Shown piece by piece: positions 34,608 to 42,877 of a stretch of 64,000 nucleotides of DNA (position 1 is the first letter of the stretch; every line of letters starts with the position of its first letter). A program made the translations under genes and the position numbers. The stretch is from CAVSKL01 sp963728475 [NCBI: Candidatus Eiseniibacteriota bacterium] (GTDB lineage Bacteria; Eisenbacteria; RBG-16-71-46; JABDJR01), in contig CAVSKL010000001.1 in assembly GCA_963728475.1 (NCBI GenBank), forward strand, positions 1,798,001 to 1,862,000, read 5' to 3'. The notes under the pieces are model-generated. The model had not been told where the DNA came from. It was given only the letters and a program-made list of their open reading frames with translations, and did not search any database.

Positions 34608-36049
34608 CCGGATCCGAGCACGCCGATCGCGAACCGTCACGGCTGAACATGGACCCCGAGGCGATGCGCCGCCTGGGCTACGACGCGGTGGACCGCGCGG
34701 TGGCGCGGTTCGCCGATCCCGGCGCCGGGCCGGCGTGGCGGATGCTGGAACGGGACCGGGCGGAGGCGCTGCTCCGGGAGCCCGCCCCCGAGACCGGAAC
34801 CGACGCCGGGGAGCTTCTGGACTTCGTGGAGCGCGAGGTGATCGGGGCCGGCGTCCGGGTGGGGCACCCGCGCTTTCTCGCCTTCGTGCCCGGCTCCCCG
34901 ACCTTCCCCGGAGTGGTCGGGGAGTTCCTGGCCGCCGCCCACAACGTGTTCGTGGGTTCGTGGGTGGGCGGTTCGGGGCCGACCATGATGGAGCTGGTGG
35001 CGGTGGACTGGATCCGCGAGATCACCGGGCTTCCCCCCGGCGCGGGCGGCATCCTCACCTCCGGCGGCTCCGCCGCCACCCTGATCGCGGTGGTGGCGGC
35101 GCGGCACGCGCGGCTGGAGGACCGCATCCCGGGGGCGGTGATCTATGCCTCGGACCAGACGCACTCCGCGTTCGCGAAGGCGGCGTGGATCGCCGGCTTC
35201 CCCCGGGAGGCGGTGCGGCTCCTGCCCGCCGGCCCCGACTTCCGGCTGGACCCCGCCGCGCTGGCCGGGGCGATCGCCGGGGATCGCGCGGCCGGGCGGA
35301 CGCCGTTCCTGATCGCGGCCAACGCCGGCACCACCAGCACCGGCTCGGTGGATCCGCTCCCGGAGCTGGCCGCGCTCGCCCGCCGCGAGGGGCTCTGGCT
35401 CCACGTGGACGCGGCCTACGGCGGGTTCGCCGCGATCACCGCCCGGGGCCGGGAGGTGCTGGCCGGCCTGGCCGAGGCCGACTCCTGGGTGTTCGATCCC
35501 CACAAGTGGCTCCATCAGGGATTCGAATGCGGCTCGGTGCTGCTCCGCCGGCCGGAGGAGCTGCGGCGCGCGTTCGGGGTCCAGGCCGAGTACCTCCAAG
35601 ACGTGCGGCTCGACCTCGAGCGCCCGAACCTCTACGAGCAGGGCCTCCAGCTCACCCGCTCCTTCCGCGCCCTCAAGCTGTGGCTCTCGCTCAAGCATTT
35701 CGGGGTGGCGGCGTTCCGCGCCGCCGTGGACCGCGCGCTGGATCTCACCGAGGCCGCCGGGGCGGCCCTGGCCGCCGACCCCGCGTTCGAGGTCCTCTCC
35801 CCGCCGCGGCTCGGGGTGGTCTGCTTCCGCCTCCGGGCCTCCGACGACCGGGCGGCGGAGGCGCTGAACCTCGAGGTTCTCACCCGGCTCAACCGCAGCG
35901 GTTACGCCTTCATCTCCTCCACCCGGCTCGGCGGGCGCTACGCGCTCCGGTTCTGCGTGCTCAGCCACCACACCGGGCGGGGCGACGTGGAGGGGGTGAT
36001 CACGCGGATCCGGGAGCTGGGCGAGGCGGTGCGCGGACCGGGAGCCTGA
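34604..36049 (+). CDS. Pyridoxal-phosphate-dependent aromatic-L-amino-acid-type decarboxylase
   Basis: A group II PLP decarboxylase of 481 residues. Motifs: HPRFLAFVPGSPTFPG, TSGGSAATLIAVVAARHA for cofactor phosphate binding, HVDAAYGGFA with the Asp that pairs with the pyridine nitrogen, and SWVFDPHKWLHQ with the Schiff-base lysine (Lys301). Such enzymes decarboxylate aromatic amino acids or similar substrates; the substrate cannot be read from the sequence. ATG 34604 overlaps the previous stop, so it is probably co-expressed with the SDR gene. Confidence 0.88.
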   Translation: MTGSEHADREPSRLNMDPEAMRRLGYDAVDRAVARFADPGAGPAWRMLERDRAEALLREPAPETGTDAGELLDFVEREVIGAGVRVGHPRFLAFVPGSPTFPGVVGEFLAAAHNVFVGSWVGGSGPTMMELVAVDWIREITGLPPGAGGILTSGGSAATLIAVVAARHARLEDRIPGAVIYASDQTHSAFAKAAWIAGFPREAVRLLPAGPDFRLDPAALAGAIAGDRAAGRTPFLIAANAGTTSTGSVDPLPELAALARREGLWLHVDAAYGGFAAITARGREVLAGLAEADSWVFDPHKWLHQGFECGSVLLRRPEELRRAFGVQAEYLQDVRLDLERPNLYEQGLQLTRSFRALKLWLSLKHFGVAAFRAAVDRALDLTEAAGAALAADPAFEVLSPPRLGVVCFRLRASDDRAAEALNLEVLTRLNRSGYAFISSTRLGGRYALRFCVLSHHTGRGDVEGVITRIRELGEAVRGPGA

Positions 36050-36059
36050 ACCGCCGCGG

Positions 36060-37082
36060 TCAGGGCTTCTCCCCCGATCGGCGCCTTTCCCGGTCCTGGA
36101 TCATCCAGCGCGGGTACCGGAGGGCGGGGCGGGTGAGCTCGTCCAGGCGGCGGAGGTCCTCGGGCTCCAGCGCCAGGCCGGAGGCCCCCAGGTCGTCCTC
36201 GAGCTGCGCGAGCTTGCGCGCCCCGACGATGACCGAGGTCACCGCGGGACGGCCCAGCACCCAGGCCAGGGCGACCCGGGCCGGGGTGGCGCCGCGGAGC
36301 CCGGCGATCTCGCGCAGGAGGTCCACCGTGCGCCAGCCCAGCTCGCGGTCGAAGGGGGGGAAATCGGAGCCGGTGGTGGCCCAGCGGCTCCCCTCGGGCG
36401 GGTTCTCCTCGTCCCGGCGGTACTTGCCGCTCAGGAATCCGCCGCAAAGCGGCGACCAGGCCAGGATCCCCACCCCCGCGTCCTCGCAGAACGGCACCAC
36501 CTCGTCCTCGATGTCGCGCCCGACCAGGCTGTAGTACATCTGCGCGGTGGCGAACCGCTCGAATCCCCGCTCCCGCGAGATCCCCCGCGCCGTCGCCGCC
36601 TGCCAGGCGGCCAGGTTGCTGTACCCGACGTAGCGCACCTTCCCCCGCCGGACGAGGTCGTTCAGGGTGGAGAGCGTCTCCTCGAGCGGCGGGAACGGGT
36701 CCCAGGAGTGGATCTGGTAAAGGTCGATCCATTCGGTATCCAGCCGGCGGAGGCTGGCCTCGACCCCGGCCAGGATGTGGGCGCGGGAGAGGCCGGCCTG
36801 GTTGGGGCCCGGACCGGTGCGGCCGCGGACCTTGGTGGCCAGGATCACCTCCTTGCGGCGGGCGCCGAGAGCCTGTCCGAGCAGGGTCTCGGCCTCGCCG
36901 GCGCTGTAGACGTCGGCGGTGTCGAAGAAGTTCACCCCGCCCTCCAGGGCCCGGGAGACCAGGCGGTCGGCGTCGCTCCGCCCCAGCCCCCCCAGCTTCC
37001 ACGCGTCGGTGCCGAAGGTCATGGCCCCGAAACAGATCTCGCTCACCAGGACGCCGGTGGTTCCCAACGGACGGTACTTCAT
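36060..37082 (-). CDS. Aldo/keto reductase
   Basis: A 340-residue NADPH-dependent oxidoreductase of the aldo/keto reductase superfamily (YajO/IolS-like group). The (beta/alpha)8 motifs are visible: [19 protein letters not shown] at the start, the catalytic tetrad region [17 protein letters not shown] (Asp, Tyr), ILATKVRGR (Lys) and [10 protein letters not shown] (His), and the cofactor-binding [12 protein letters not shown] and [23 protein letters not shown] lies 7-13 bases before ATG 37082. It converges on the decarboxylase gene with an 11-base gap. Confidence 0.92.
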   Translation of the reverse strand: MKYRPLGTTGVLVSEICFGAMTFGTDAWKLGGLGRSDADRLVSRALEGGVNFFDTADVYSAGEAETLLGQALGARRKEVILATKVRGRTGPGPNQAGLSRAHILAGVEASLRRLDTEWIDLYQIHSWDPFPPLEETLSTLNDLVRRGKVRYVGYSNLAAWQAATARGISRERGFERFATAQMYYSLVGRDIEDEVVPFCEDAGVGILAWSPLCGGFLSGKYRRDEENPPEGSRWATTGSDFPPFDRELGWRTVDLLREIAGLRGATPARVALAWVLGRPAVTSVIVGARKLAQLEDDLGASGLALEPEDLRRLDELTRPALRYPRWMIQDRERRRSGEKP

Positions 37083-37167
37083 CGCTCGCCTTCCTTTCCG
37101 GGGTAGCCCGTTCCCGATTGTATCGAATGCGGGACGCCCGCCCGGGGGGGAGCCGGGGCGGCCGGTT

Positions 37168-37203
37168 CCCGCGGCTTTCGGCCGCGGGCGGAGTCGGGTA
37201 TGA
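37168..37203 (+). promoter_or_regulatory. Hairpin and possible -10 box upstream of the small lipoprotein
   Basis: A perfect 8-base stem (CCCGCGGC 37168-37175, GCCGCGGG 37181-37188, loop TTTCG) precedes TATGAT (37198-37203), a 5/6 match to a -10 box, about 40 bases before the lipoprotein start. On the other strand TACAAT near 37120 could be the -10 of the aldo/keto reductase. No convincing -35 was found for either. Confidence 0.35.
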
Positions 37204-37241
37204 TTCCGCCCTGGCTCGACCCGCGTGAGGAGAGATTCATC

Positions 37242-37658
37242 GTGAGATCCGATCGGAAGTTGCCGGCCCTGGCCGTGTTCCTGTGTCTGACCGCTCTCGC
37301 CTGCGGCTCCGGGCGGCTCCCCCAGCTCCCGCCGGGGCCCACCTATACCGTGAGCGGACAGGTGAAGCAGGCGCAGGGCGATCCGTTGCAGTACGCGAGC
37401 GTGGTGCTTTCCGGAAGCCCCCTGGGCGCGCTCACCGACGACCAGGGCCGCTTCGGCGTCGACAACGTCCGCAGCGGCGGTTACGGCATGACCGTGCTCT
37501 ACCTGGGGTTTCGTTCCGCCCCGGCGCAGTTCCGGGTGCCCGGAACCAGGGACAGCACCCTGACCCTGGACCTAGTGCGCGATCCCGACCTGGGGGCGGC
37601 CCTGGCCGACAGCATGCCGCCGGTCACGGTGTCGTTCTCGGTCCAGCGCGCGCAGTAG
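37242..37658 (+). CDS. Small lipoprotein with carboxypeptidase-regulatory-like domain
   Basis: From GTG 37242 the 138-residue protein begins with a lipoprotein signal (LPALAVFLCLTALAC, lipobox Cys about 21). The mature part is a carboxypeptidase-D-regulatory-like beta sandwich: TYTVSGQVKQAQGDPLQYASVVLSGSPLGALTDDQGRFGVDNV with the GxVxxxxGxPLxxAxVxLxGTxxGxxTDxxGxF pattern. Such domains occur at the start of TonB-type receptors and alone on surface proteins. GTG 37242 is chosen because GAGGAGA lies 9-10 bases upstream. Confidence 0.75.
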   Translation: MRSDRKLPALAVFLCLTALACGSGRLPQLPPGPTYTVSGQVKQAQGDPLQYASVVLSGSPLGALTDDQGRFGVDNVRSGGYGMTVLYLGFRSAPAQFRVPGTRDSTLTLDLVRDPDLGAALADSMPPVTVSFSVQRAQ

Positions 37659-37709
37659 CTCCGTCCGGAGAGGCCGGAGAGAGGCCTCTCCCCGCAACCG
37701 AGGAGTCCG

Positions 37710-38912
37710 ATGCTGGAGAGCGGCCAGCCCGATCCGAATCCGGCCAAATCCACCCTCATCCGGGAGCTGGCGGACCTTTCCCGGTTCACCGAGGGGATCC
37801 TCCGCACCATGGGTTCGGGGGTGGTGGCGGTAAGCCCGGAGGGACGAGTGACCTACGTCAACCCCGCCGCCACCGCGCTCCTCGGCCGCACCGCCCAGGA
37901 ACTCCTCGATCGTCCCGCCGACGGGGTCCTGGTGACGCGCGGCGGCGGCAGCCTGTTCGGGGATGCCGTCCACCCCGAGGCCGCCTCCGGCGAGGTGGAC
38001 CTGAAGCTGCCGGACGGGCGGGTGGTCACCGTGGACGTCCGCGTCACCCGGCACCAGGGCAAGAACGGCGAGGAGGAGGGGGCGGTGGTGATCCTCACCG
38101 ACCGCACCGATCTCAAGCGCGCGGAGCAGGAGGCGCGGCGCAAGGAGCGGCTGGCCTCCCTGGGAGAACTCTCGGCCGGGGTCGCCCACGAGATCCGGAA
38201 CCCGCTGGCCGGGATCGCGGCCAGCGCCCAGCTCCTGAAGTCGCGGCTCGGCGCCGAGCCCGACCGCGTCCGCCTGGTGGACATGATCCTGGAGGAGGCG
38301 GCGCGGCTGGACCGGATCGTGGACAGCCTCCTCCACTTCGCGCGCCCGCCCGACCCGAACCTGAGCGAGTCGGACCCCGCCCGCTGCGTGGAGCGGGCGG
38401 TGGACCTGGTCCGCGACGAGGCCTCGCGCCAGGGGGTGGCGGTGGAGATGCGGCTGGCGCCCGACCTCCCCCGGCTCTGGATCGACCGCGACCAGATCCT
38501 GCAGGTCACCCTCAATCTCTTCCGCAACGCCATCCAGGCCATGGAAGGGGGAGGGACGCTCCGAGTGGAGCTCCGCAAGGTCTCCCGCCGCCGTTACGTG
38601 CGCCGCCGCGCCGGCCGCCGGAGCGAGGACCAGGGACGGCTGCCCGGCGGGCAGGCGCCGTTCCAGGACTGGGTGGAGCTGGAGGTCACCGACACCGGCC
38701 AGGGCATCCCCCCCGAGGTGGTGGACCGCGTGTTCAACCCGTTCTACACCACCCGCCGCCACGGCACCGGGCTGGGGCTCTCCATCTCCCAGTCCATCAT
38801 CCACGAGCACTGTGGCATGATCTCGATCAGCAGCGAACCGGGCCAGGGCACCAGCGTCCTGGTGGATCTCCCGGTGGAGAAGCGGCAACGCCGCCGCCGG
38901 GACGAAGGGTGA
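37710..38912 (+). CDS. NtrB-like PAS sensor histidine kinase
   Basis: The 400-residue soluble kinase has a PAS domain (about 20-135: FTEGILRTMGSGVVAVSPEGRVTYVNPAATALLGRTAQEL), a HisKA helix with His160 in GVAHEIRNPLAGIA, and the HATPase N box NLFRNAIQAMEGGG, G1 DTGQGIPPE and G2 GTGLGLSISQSII. An unusual Arg-rich insertion of about 30 residues (VSRRRYVRRRAGRRSEDQG and following) lies between the N and G1 boxes. There are no membrane segments. It is 19 bases from the next gene, an NtrC-type regulator that is its likely partner. The GAGGAG site upstream of ATG 37710 is good. Confidence 0.92.
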   Translation: MLESGQPDPNPAKSTLIRELADLSRFTEGILRTMGSGVVAVSPEGRVTYVNPAATALLGRTAQELLDRPADGVLVTRGGGSLFGDAVHPEAASGEVDLKLPDGRVVTVDVRVTRHQGKNGEEEGAVVILTDRTDLKRAEQEARRKERLASLGELSAGVAHEIRNPLAGIAASAQLLKSRLGAEPDRVRLVDMILEEAARLDRIVDSLLHFARPPDPNLSESDPARCVERAVDLVRDEASRQGVAVEMRLAPDLPRLWIDRDQILQVTLNLFRNAIQAMEGGGTLRVELRKVSRRRYVRRRAGRRSEDQGRLPGGQAPFQDWVELEVTDTGQGIPPEVVDRVFNPFYTTRRHGTGLGLSISQSIIHEHCGMISISSEPGQGTSVLVDLPVEKRQRRRRDEG

Positions 38913-38931
38913 GCGGACGCGGGGAGCCTCG

Positions 38932-40347
38932 ATGAGCATGGACGACAAGGAGACGCGAAGCCGCCGGCACGGCGTGCTGGTGGTCGACGACGAGCGCACG
39001 CTTCGGTTCACCCTGGCCGAGACCCTCCGCGACGAGGGCTACGCCGCCTACGAGGCCCCCGACGGGGCCGGGGCGTTCGCCGCGTTGCGCGAGCAGGACG
39101 TGGACGTGGTGCTGCTCGACATGCGGCTCAAGGAGAGCGGGGAGGACGGCCTCACCATCCTCAAGAGCATCAAGAAGGACTACCCCGAGGTGGAGGTGGT
39201 GATGATGACCGCCTACGGGAAGTTCGACCATGCGGTGGAAGCGACCCGGTCCGGCTGCTACCAGTTCGTGGGGAAGCCGTTCCAACTCGACCAGATCAAG
39301 ATGGTGGTGCGGGGCGCGCTGGAGAACGTTTCGCTCCGCCGCGAGGTGGAGGTGCTCCGCCGGGGGAGCCGGGGGCGGTTCCCCACCGACCAGGTGGTGG
39401 GGGACAGCGAGGCCATGCGGGGCGTGATGGACACGGTGGCCAAGGTGGCGCGGAGCCGCACCACCGTGCTTCTGACCGGCGAGACCGGCGCCGGCAAGGA
39501 AGTGATCGCCCGCGCGGTGCACCGGGCGTCGGGGGTGGCCTCGGGCCCCTTCGTGGCGGTCAACTGCAGCGCGGTGCCCGAGAACCTGCTGGAGTCCGAA
39601 CTCTTCGGCTACGAGAAGGGCGCATTCACCGACGCCAAGGCCCGCAAGAAGGGGATGTTCGAACTCGCCCACCAGGGGACGCTGTTCCTGGACGAGATCG
39701 GGGACATGGCCGCCGGGGTCCAGGCCAAGCTGCTCCGGGTGCTGGAGACCGGCACCTTCAAGCGGCTGGGAGGAACCGGCGACATCGAGGCCTCGGTGCG
39801 GGTGGTGGCCGCCACCAACAAGGACCTCAGGAAGGAGACGGCCGAGGGCCGCTTCCGCGAGGACCTCTACTATCGCCTGGCGGTGATCCCGATCCGGATT
39901 CCCCCCCTGCGCGAGCGCCCGGAGGCGATTCTCCCCCTGGCCCGGTTTTTCCTGGATCACCTGAACGCGGAGATGGGGCGCGCGCTGGCCGGCTTCTCGC
40001 CCGAGGCGGAGGCGGCGCTGGTCGCCCATCGCTGGCCGGGAAACGTCCGCGAGTTGCGGAACGTGGTGGAGCGGGCGGTCCTGCTGTCCACAGGGGACCG
40101 GATCGAGGCCTCGGTGCTTCCCCTCGAGGTCCTGGCCCCGGCCGCCCCCGCCGGCTCCGTTCGCCCCGCTCCCCCCGGAGACCGGGTGTGGAGCCTGGCC
40201 GACGCGGAGCGGTACGCGATCGAGATGGCGCTCCGGCGGTTCGAGGGGAACAAGACCCGCGCCGCCGAGGCGCTGGGCATCTCGCGGCAGACCCTGCGGG
40301 CCAAGATCAAGGAGTACGGCCTGGCCGACGGCGGGGGCGAGGACTAG
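38932..40347 (+). CDS. NtrC-family sigma-54 activator with a GAFTDA loop
   Basis: A 471-residue enhancer-binding protein: receiver domain with VVDDE, phospho-acceptor Asp63 (LLDMRLKESGEDG) and Lys115; AAA+ domain with GETGAGKE, Walker B LDEIGDMA and GNVRELRNVVERAVLL; and a Fis-type HTH (TRAAEALGISRQTLRAKIKEYG). The loop that contacts sigma-54 reads GAFTDA (230-235) instead of GAFTGA, a known minority variant. Partner of the preceding kinase. A sigma-54-type promoter lies 256 bases after its stop, in front of flhG, so flhG-fliA is a plausible direct target; FlrB/FlrC in Vibrio offer a functional comparison. Confidence 0.94.
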   Translation: MSMDDKETRSRRHGVLVVDDERTLRFTLAETLRDEGYAAYEAPDGAGAFAALREQDVDVVLLDMRLKESGEDGLTILKSIKKDYPEVEVVMMTAYGKFDHAVEATRSGCYQFVGKPFQLDQIKMVVRGALENVSLRREVEVLRRGSRGRFPTDQVVGDSEAMRGVMDTVAKVARSRTTVLLTGETGAGKEVIARAVHRASGVASGPFVAVNCSAVPENLLESELFGYEKGAFTDAKARKKGMFELAHQGTLFLDEIGDMAAGVQAKLLRVLETGTFKRLGGTGDIEASVRVVAATNKDLRKETAEGRFREDLYYRLAVIPIRIPPLRERPEAILPLARFFLDHLNAEMGRALAGFSPEAEAALVAHRWPGNVRELRNVVERAVLLSTGDRIEASVLPLEVLAPAAPAGSVRPAPPGDRVWSLADAERYAIEMALRRFEGNKTRAAEALGISRQTLRAKIKEYGLADGGGED

Positions 40348-40602
40348 GCCCGGATCCGGTCCGGCTTCCGGCGGTCAGCTTCTTACCGGGCATCGGGCAC
40401 GATCCGGCCATGCGGCGGCCGGCCCCGGCCCGGCCCTCCCGTCCCGCCCCGGGACGGGGCCGCCGGGTGCCTCCACTCCTTCGCCCCAACGGCTAACTTC
40501 CTGCCGTCCACCTGCTTGGGCGGGTGAACAGCGCTTCGGGCCGGGCGTTTTGCGGCGGCGGCAATCCCCCTCCCGGCCCCTCCGTGTAGTCCGCAATCCC
40601 CT

Positions 40603-40618
40603 TGGCCCTGGTCTTGCA
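40603..40618 (+). promoter_or_regulatory. Sigma-54-type promoter of flhG-fliA
   Basis: TTGGCCCT (40602-40609), then GGTC, then TTGCA (40614-40618). The invariant GG and GC dinucleotides are exactly 12 bases apart (G40604 to G40616), as in the consensus TTGGCACG-N4-TTGCA. The mismatches are A to C and G to T in the -24 box. The predicted start is near 40629, about 100 bases before flhG. Confidence 0.65.
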
Positions 40619-40642
40619 AGGTACAACTCCCGCAATCGGGGC

Positions 40643-40703
40643 CCGGACCGTTCGCGGTCCGGAACGAAGCACGCGACCCCCGACTCCCGGCGGAACCGCC
40701 GGG
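40643..40703 (+). promoter_or_regulatory. Two hairpins in the flhG leader, one with a UUCG tetraloop
   Basis: CCGGACCG-TTCG-CGGTCCGG (40643-40662) is a perfect 8-base stem capped by the very stable UUCG tetraloop; it starts about 14 bases after the predicted transcription start. CCCGGCGG-AA-CCGCCGGG (40686-40703) is a second perfect 8-base inverted repeat 27 bases before the flhG start. Both would fold in the mRNA leader and could protect its 5' end or control translation. Confidence 0.5.
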
Positions 40704-40729
40704 AACGGGGCCAAGCAGGGGGCGAAAAC

Positions 40730-41695
40730 GTGGACGGACGGACACCATGCATGCCTGCCGCCGGGTCGCCCGGGGGGGCGCACCCGCGACTCAAGCTGGT
40801 CGAGGGAGGCCGCCGCGAGTTGCGATCTTCCTGCCGGACCGGCGGGGCCGCGCCCCGCCTGGTGGCGGTGGTGAGCGGCAAGGGGGGAGTCGGCAAGACT
40901 TCGCTCGCGGTGAACCTGGCCGTTTCCCTGGCCGAGCTCCGCCGGCGGGTGCTGGTGGTGGACGGGGACTTCGGGCTGGGCCAGCTGGACCTCTACGTCG
41001 GCGCCGCCCCGCCCCTCAACCTGGGCCATGTGCTGGCCGACCTCTGCGACGTCTCCGACGCCGTGTTCACCGGGCCGCGGGGGGTACGGTTCCTGGCCGG
41101 AGCCTCGGGCCGGCGGGAGCTGGCGGTGCTCGACGCGGAGCTGAGGCGGCGCTTCTTCCTGGCCCTGGAGCGCTTCCGGCACGACACCGACCTGGTGGTG
41201 CTGGACCTGGCCAGCGGCATCGGCTCCAACCCGCTGGAGCTGGCCCGCCACGCCGGCGAGGTGCTGGTGGTGACGGTGCCCGAGCCCGCCGCCTACGCCG
41301 ACGCCTATGCCCTGATCAAGATCCTCTCCGCCCGGAGCCTGGTCGCGCCGCGCATCGTGGTCAACCGGGCCCGCTCCGAGGCGGAGGCCGAGGACACCTA
41401 CCTTCGCCTGAGCCGGACCGCCGAGCGCCACCTCGGTCTCACCCCGGTCTTCGGGGGCTGGATTCCCGAGGACGCCGCCGCGGGAGACGCGGTCCGCAGC
41501 CGGATTCCCTTCACCCTCGGCGCGCCCAACGCGCCGGCCAGCCGCTCCGTGCGCGAGCTGGCCTGGCGCCTGGTCCGGGGGACCCCCGACGGAGGCGATC
41601 GTGCCCCCGTCACCGCCGGAGACGCCCTCACCGGGCTCGCCGGCGGGCTTGCCGCGCGGGCCGGTGGCGGCCCCGCCCGGTGGGATGCCGCGTGA
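40730..41695 (+). CDS. flhG: MinD-like ATPase FlhG (flagellar number regulator)
   Basis: The 321-residue protein is a deviant-Walker P-loop ATPase: LVAVVSGKGGVGKTSLAVNLAV, then VVDGDFGLGQLDLYVGAAPPLNLGHVL and VVLDLASGIGSN. The FlhG/YlxH group, unlike MinD, has such a start preceded by a short N-terminal segment (HPRLKLVEGGRRELR here) and lies next to fliA, as here. FlhG limits flagellar number with FlhF. GTG 40730 is chosen for its AGGGGGC site 8 bases upstream; ATG 40751 is an alternative. The usual C-terminal amphipathic membrane helix is not obvious. No flhF or flhA gene is in the window. Confidence 0.82.
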   Translation: MDGRTPCMPAAGSPGGAHPRLKLVEGGRRELRSSCRTGGAAPRLVAVVSGKGGVGKTSLAVNLAVSLAELRRRVLVVDGDFGLGQLDLYVGAAPPLNLGHVLADLCDVSDAVFTGPRGVRFLAGASGRRELAVLDAELRRRFFLALERFRHDTDLVVLDLASGIGSNPLELARHAGEVLVVTVPEPAAYADAYALIKILSARSLVAPRIVVNRARSEAEAEDTYLRLSRTAERHLGLTPVFGGWIPEDAAAGDAVRSRIPFTLGAPNAPASRSVRELAWRLVRGTPDGGDRAPVTAGDALTGLAGGLAARAGGGPARWDAA

Positions 41696-41730
41696 TGAGC
41701 CGTACGACTACCAAGAGGAGTGCCCAACCC

Positions 41731-42504
41731 ATGCCCAGCCACCGTGCCGCCGTCGAGACCGCCGTCAAGACTTCCGCCAAGCTCCCGGTCTGGAGCAAGC
41801 CGACCAAGGACGAGGCGTACCGCCGTTACGCCCCCCTCATGAAGTACGTGGTCGATCGCGTGGCCTCCAACGTTCCCAAGTACGTCGAGCGGGACGACCT
41901 CCTGAACGCGGCCGCGCTGGGGCTCTTCGACGCCCTGGAGAAGTACGACAGCGGCAAGGGGACCAAGTTCGAGACCTACGCGGTCTGGCGCATCCGGGGG
42001 GCGGTCCTGGACGAGCTCCGGGCCATGGACTGGGCCAGCCGTTCGGTCCGGCGCAAGGCCCGCCACATCGACACCATGACCCGGGACCTGGACCAGCGGC
42101 TGGGGCGCGCGGCCAGCGACGAGGAGCTGGCCGAGGCCATGGAGCTGTCCTCCGCCGAGATGGCCCGGCTCCTGGAAGAGGTGCGCGGGGTGGTCCTGCT
42201 CTCGCTCAACCAGCCCGCCAACGAGGGCGAGGAGGGGCACGGGGGCGGCCTCGCCGAGGTGATCGAGGACCCCAACACCGAGGACGCCCTCGACGAGATC
42301 GAGAAGCAGCAGATGTCCGGGGTGCTGGTGGAGGTGATCAGCGACCTCTCCGAACAGGAGAAGCTGGTGCTCGCCCTCTACTACTACGAGGAGATGACGC
42401 TGAAGGAGATCGGCCAGACCCTGGGGATCAGCGAGTCCCGGGTCTCGCAGATCCACACCAAGGCGATTTCCCGGCTCAAGGGCCGGATGCGGCGCGCGGC
42501 CTGA
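41731..42504 (+). CDS. fliA: Sigma-28-type RNA polymerase sigma factor (FliA/WhiG family)
   Basis: The 257-residue protein has region 2 (YAPLMKYVVDRVASNVPKYVERDDLLNAAALGLFDALEKYD, FETYAVWRIRGAVLDELRAMDWASRSVRRKA), region 3 (LDQRLGRAASDEELAEAMELS) and region 4 (LSEQEKLVLALYYYEEMTLKEIGQTLGISESRVSQIHTKAISRLK). The sequence RGAVLDELRAMDWASRSVRRKAR is diagnostic for the FliA/WhiG group. It transcribes late flagellar and chemotaxis genes in motile bacteria. ATG 41731 has AAGAGGAG 10 bases upstream; an in-frame ATG at 41695 overlaps the flhG stop and would add 12 residues. It is co-transcribed with flhG. No anti-sigma factor FlgM is adjacent. Confidence 0.92.
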   Translation: MPSHRAAVETAVKTSAKLPVWSKPTKDEAYRRYAPLMKYVVDRVASNVPKYVERDDLLNAAALGLFDALEKYDSGKGTKFETYAVWRIRGAVLDELRAMDWASRSVRRKARHIDTMTRDLDQRLGRAASDEELAEAMELSSAEMARLLEEVRGVVLLSLNQPANEGEEGHGGGLAEVIEDPNTEDALDEIEKQQMSGVLVEVISDLSEQEKLVLALYYYEEMTLKEIGQTLGISESRVSQIHTKAISRLKGRMRRAA

Positions 42505-42522
42505 AGCCGCCGGGGGAAACCC

Positions 42523-42537
42523 TGGCACGCGCCTTGC
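42523..42537 (+). promoter_or_regulatory. Sigma-54 promoter of the GAF/GGDEF gene
   Basis: TGGCACG (42523-42529), CGCC, TTGC (42534-42537) matches the -24/-12 consensus TGGCACG-N4-TTGC at every fixed base with correct spacing. Transcription should start near 42549. It lies 18 bases after the fliA stop. Confidence 0.75.
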
Positions 42538-42719
42538 GTTTTGCATGACCGGCCGGAGCAAAGCGCCCCGGCCGCGGGAATCGACAGGGGGGGACGGAGC
42601 TCCGGCGGGGCGGAACGCCTAACCGGAGGCTCCGAAAGGGGTTCCGCGAGCGGAATCCGGGCCGCGGGGAGCGGCGGGGGCCTTCGGGGCTTCCGGCCCG
42701 GCCCCCCGGGCGCCGGCCG

Positions 42720-42747
42720 GAATCGGACCACCGCGGTGGTCGGATTC
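42720..42747 (+). repeat. 28-base near-palindrome in the leader
   Basis: GAATCGGACCACCG and CGGTGGTCGGATTC are inverted copies with one mismatched pair (13 of 14 pairs), centred on CCGCGG. In DNA it could be an operator; in RNA it would fold as a long hairpin in the leader of the GAF gene. Confidence 0.5.
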
Positions 42748-42877
42748 TGGCCACCGGACCGCGCTCGGCCCCGCCCGCCGAACGCTCCCCCCCGCATCGT
42801 CTGCCGCCGCGGTCCCGTCCGGTTCGGGGCCTCGGACACGATCCACGACCCTCGCTCGCACAGGGAGGACGCGCTCC

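Larger units (their letters stand above)
40348..40729. other. Intergenic control region upstream of flhG
   Basis: This 382-base region has no gene with plausible coding character. It holds a sigma-54-type promoter (40603-40618), two perfect hairpins in the predicted leader, and three copies of GCAATC near 40560, 40593 and 40632 that could be parts of activator sites. It is placed between an NtrC-type activator and flhG, as expected for an enhancer-plus-promoter region. Confidence 0.5.
42505..42877. other. Intergenic region with sigma-54 promoter and structured leader
   Basis: The 373-base gap between fliA and the GAF gene contains a near-consensus sigma-54 promoter (42523-42537) and then about 330 bases of untranslated leader with several inverted repeats: CGGCCGG/CCGGCCG (42550-42556 and 42568-42574, loop AGCAAAGCGCC), GGTTCCGC/GCGGAATC (about 42640-42657, one mismatch) and a 28-base near-palindrome at 42720-42747. 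No credible gene is seen inside. Confidence 0.5.

Noticed and set aside
42550-42574. GCAAAGC in a GC-rich hairpin at the predicted transcript start, recalling part of a cyclic di-GMP-I riboswitch
   Set aside because: The other half of the motif (GGGCAAACC-like) and the tetraloop receptor are not visible, and the spacing does not fit; only the heptamer matches.
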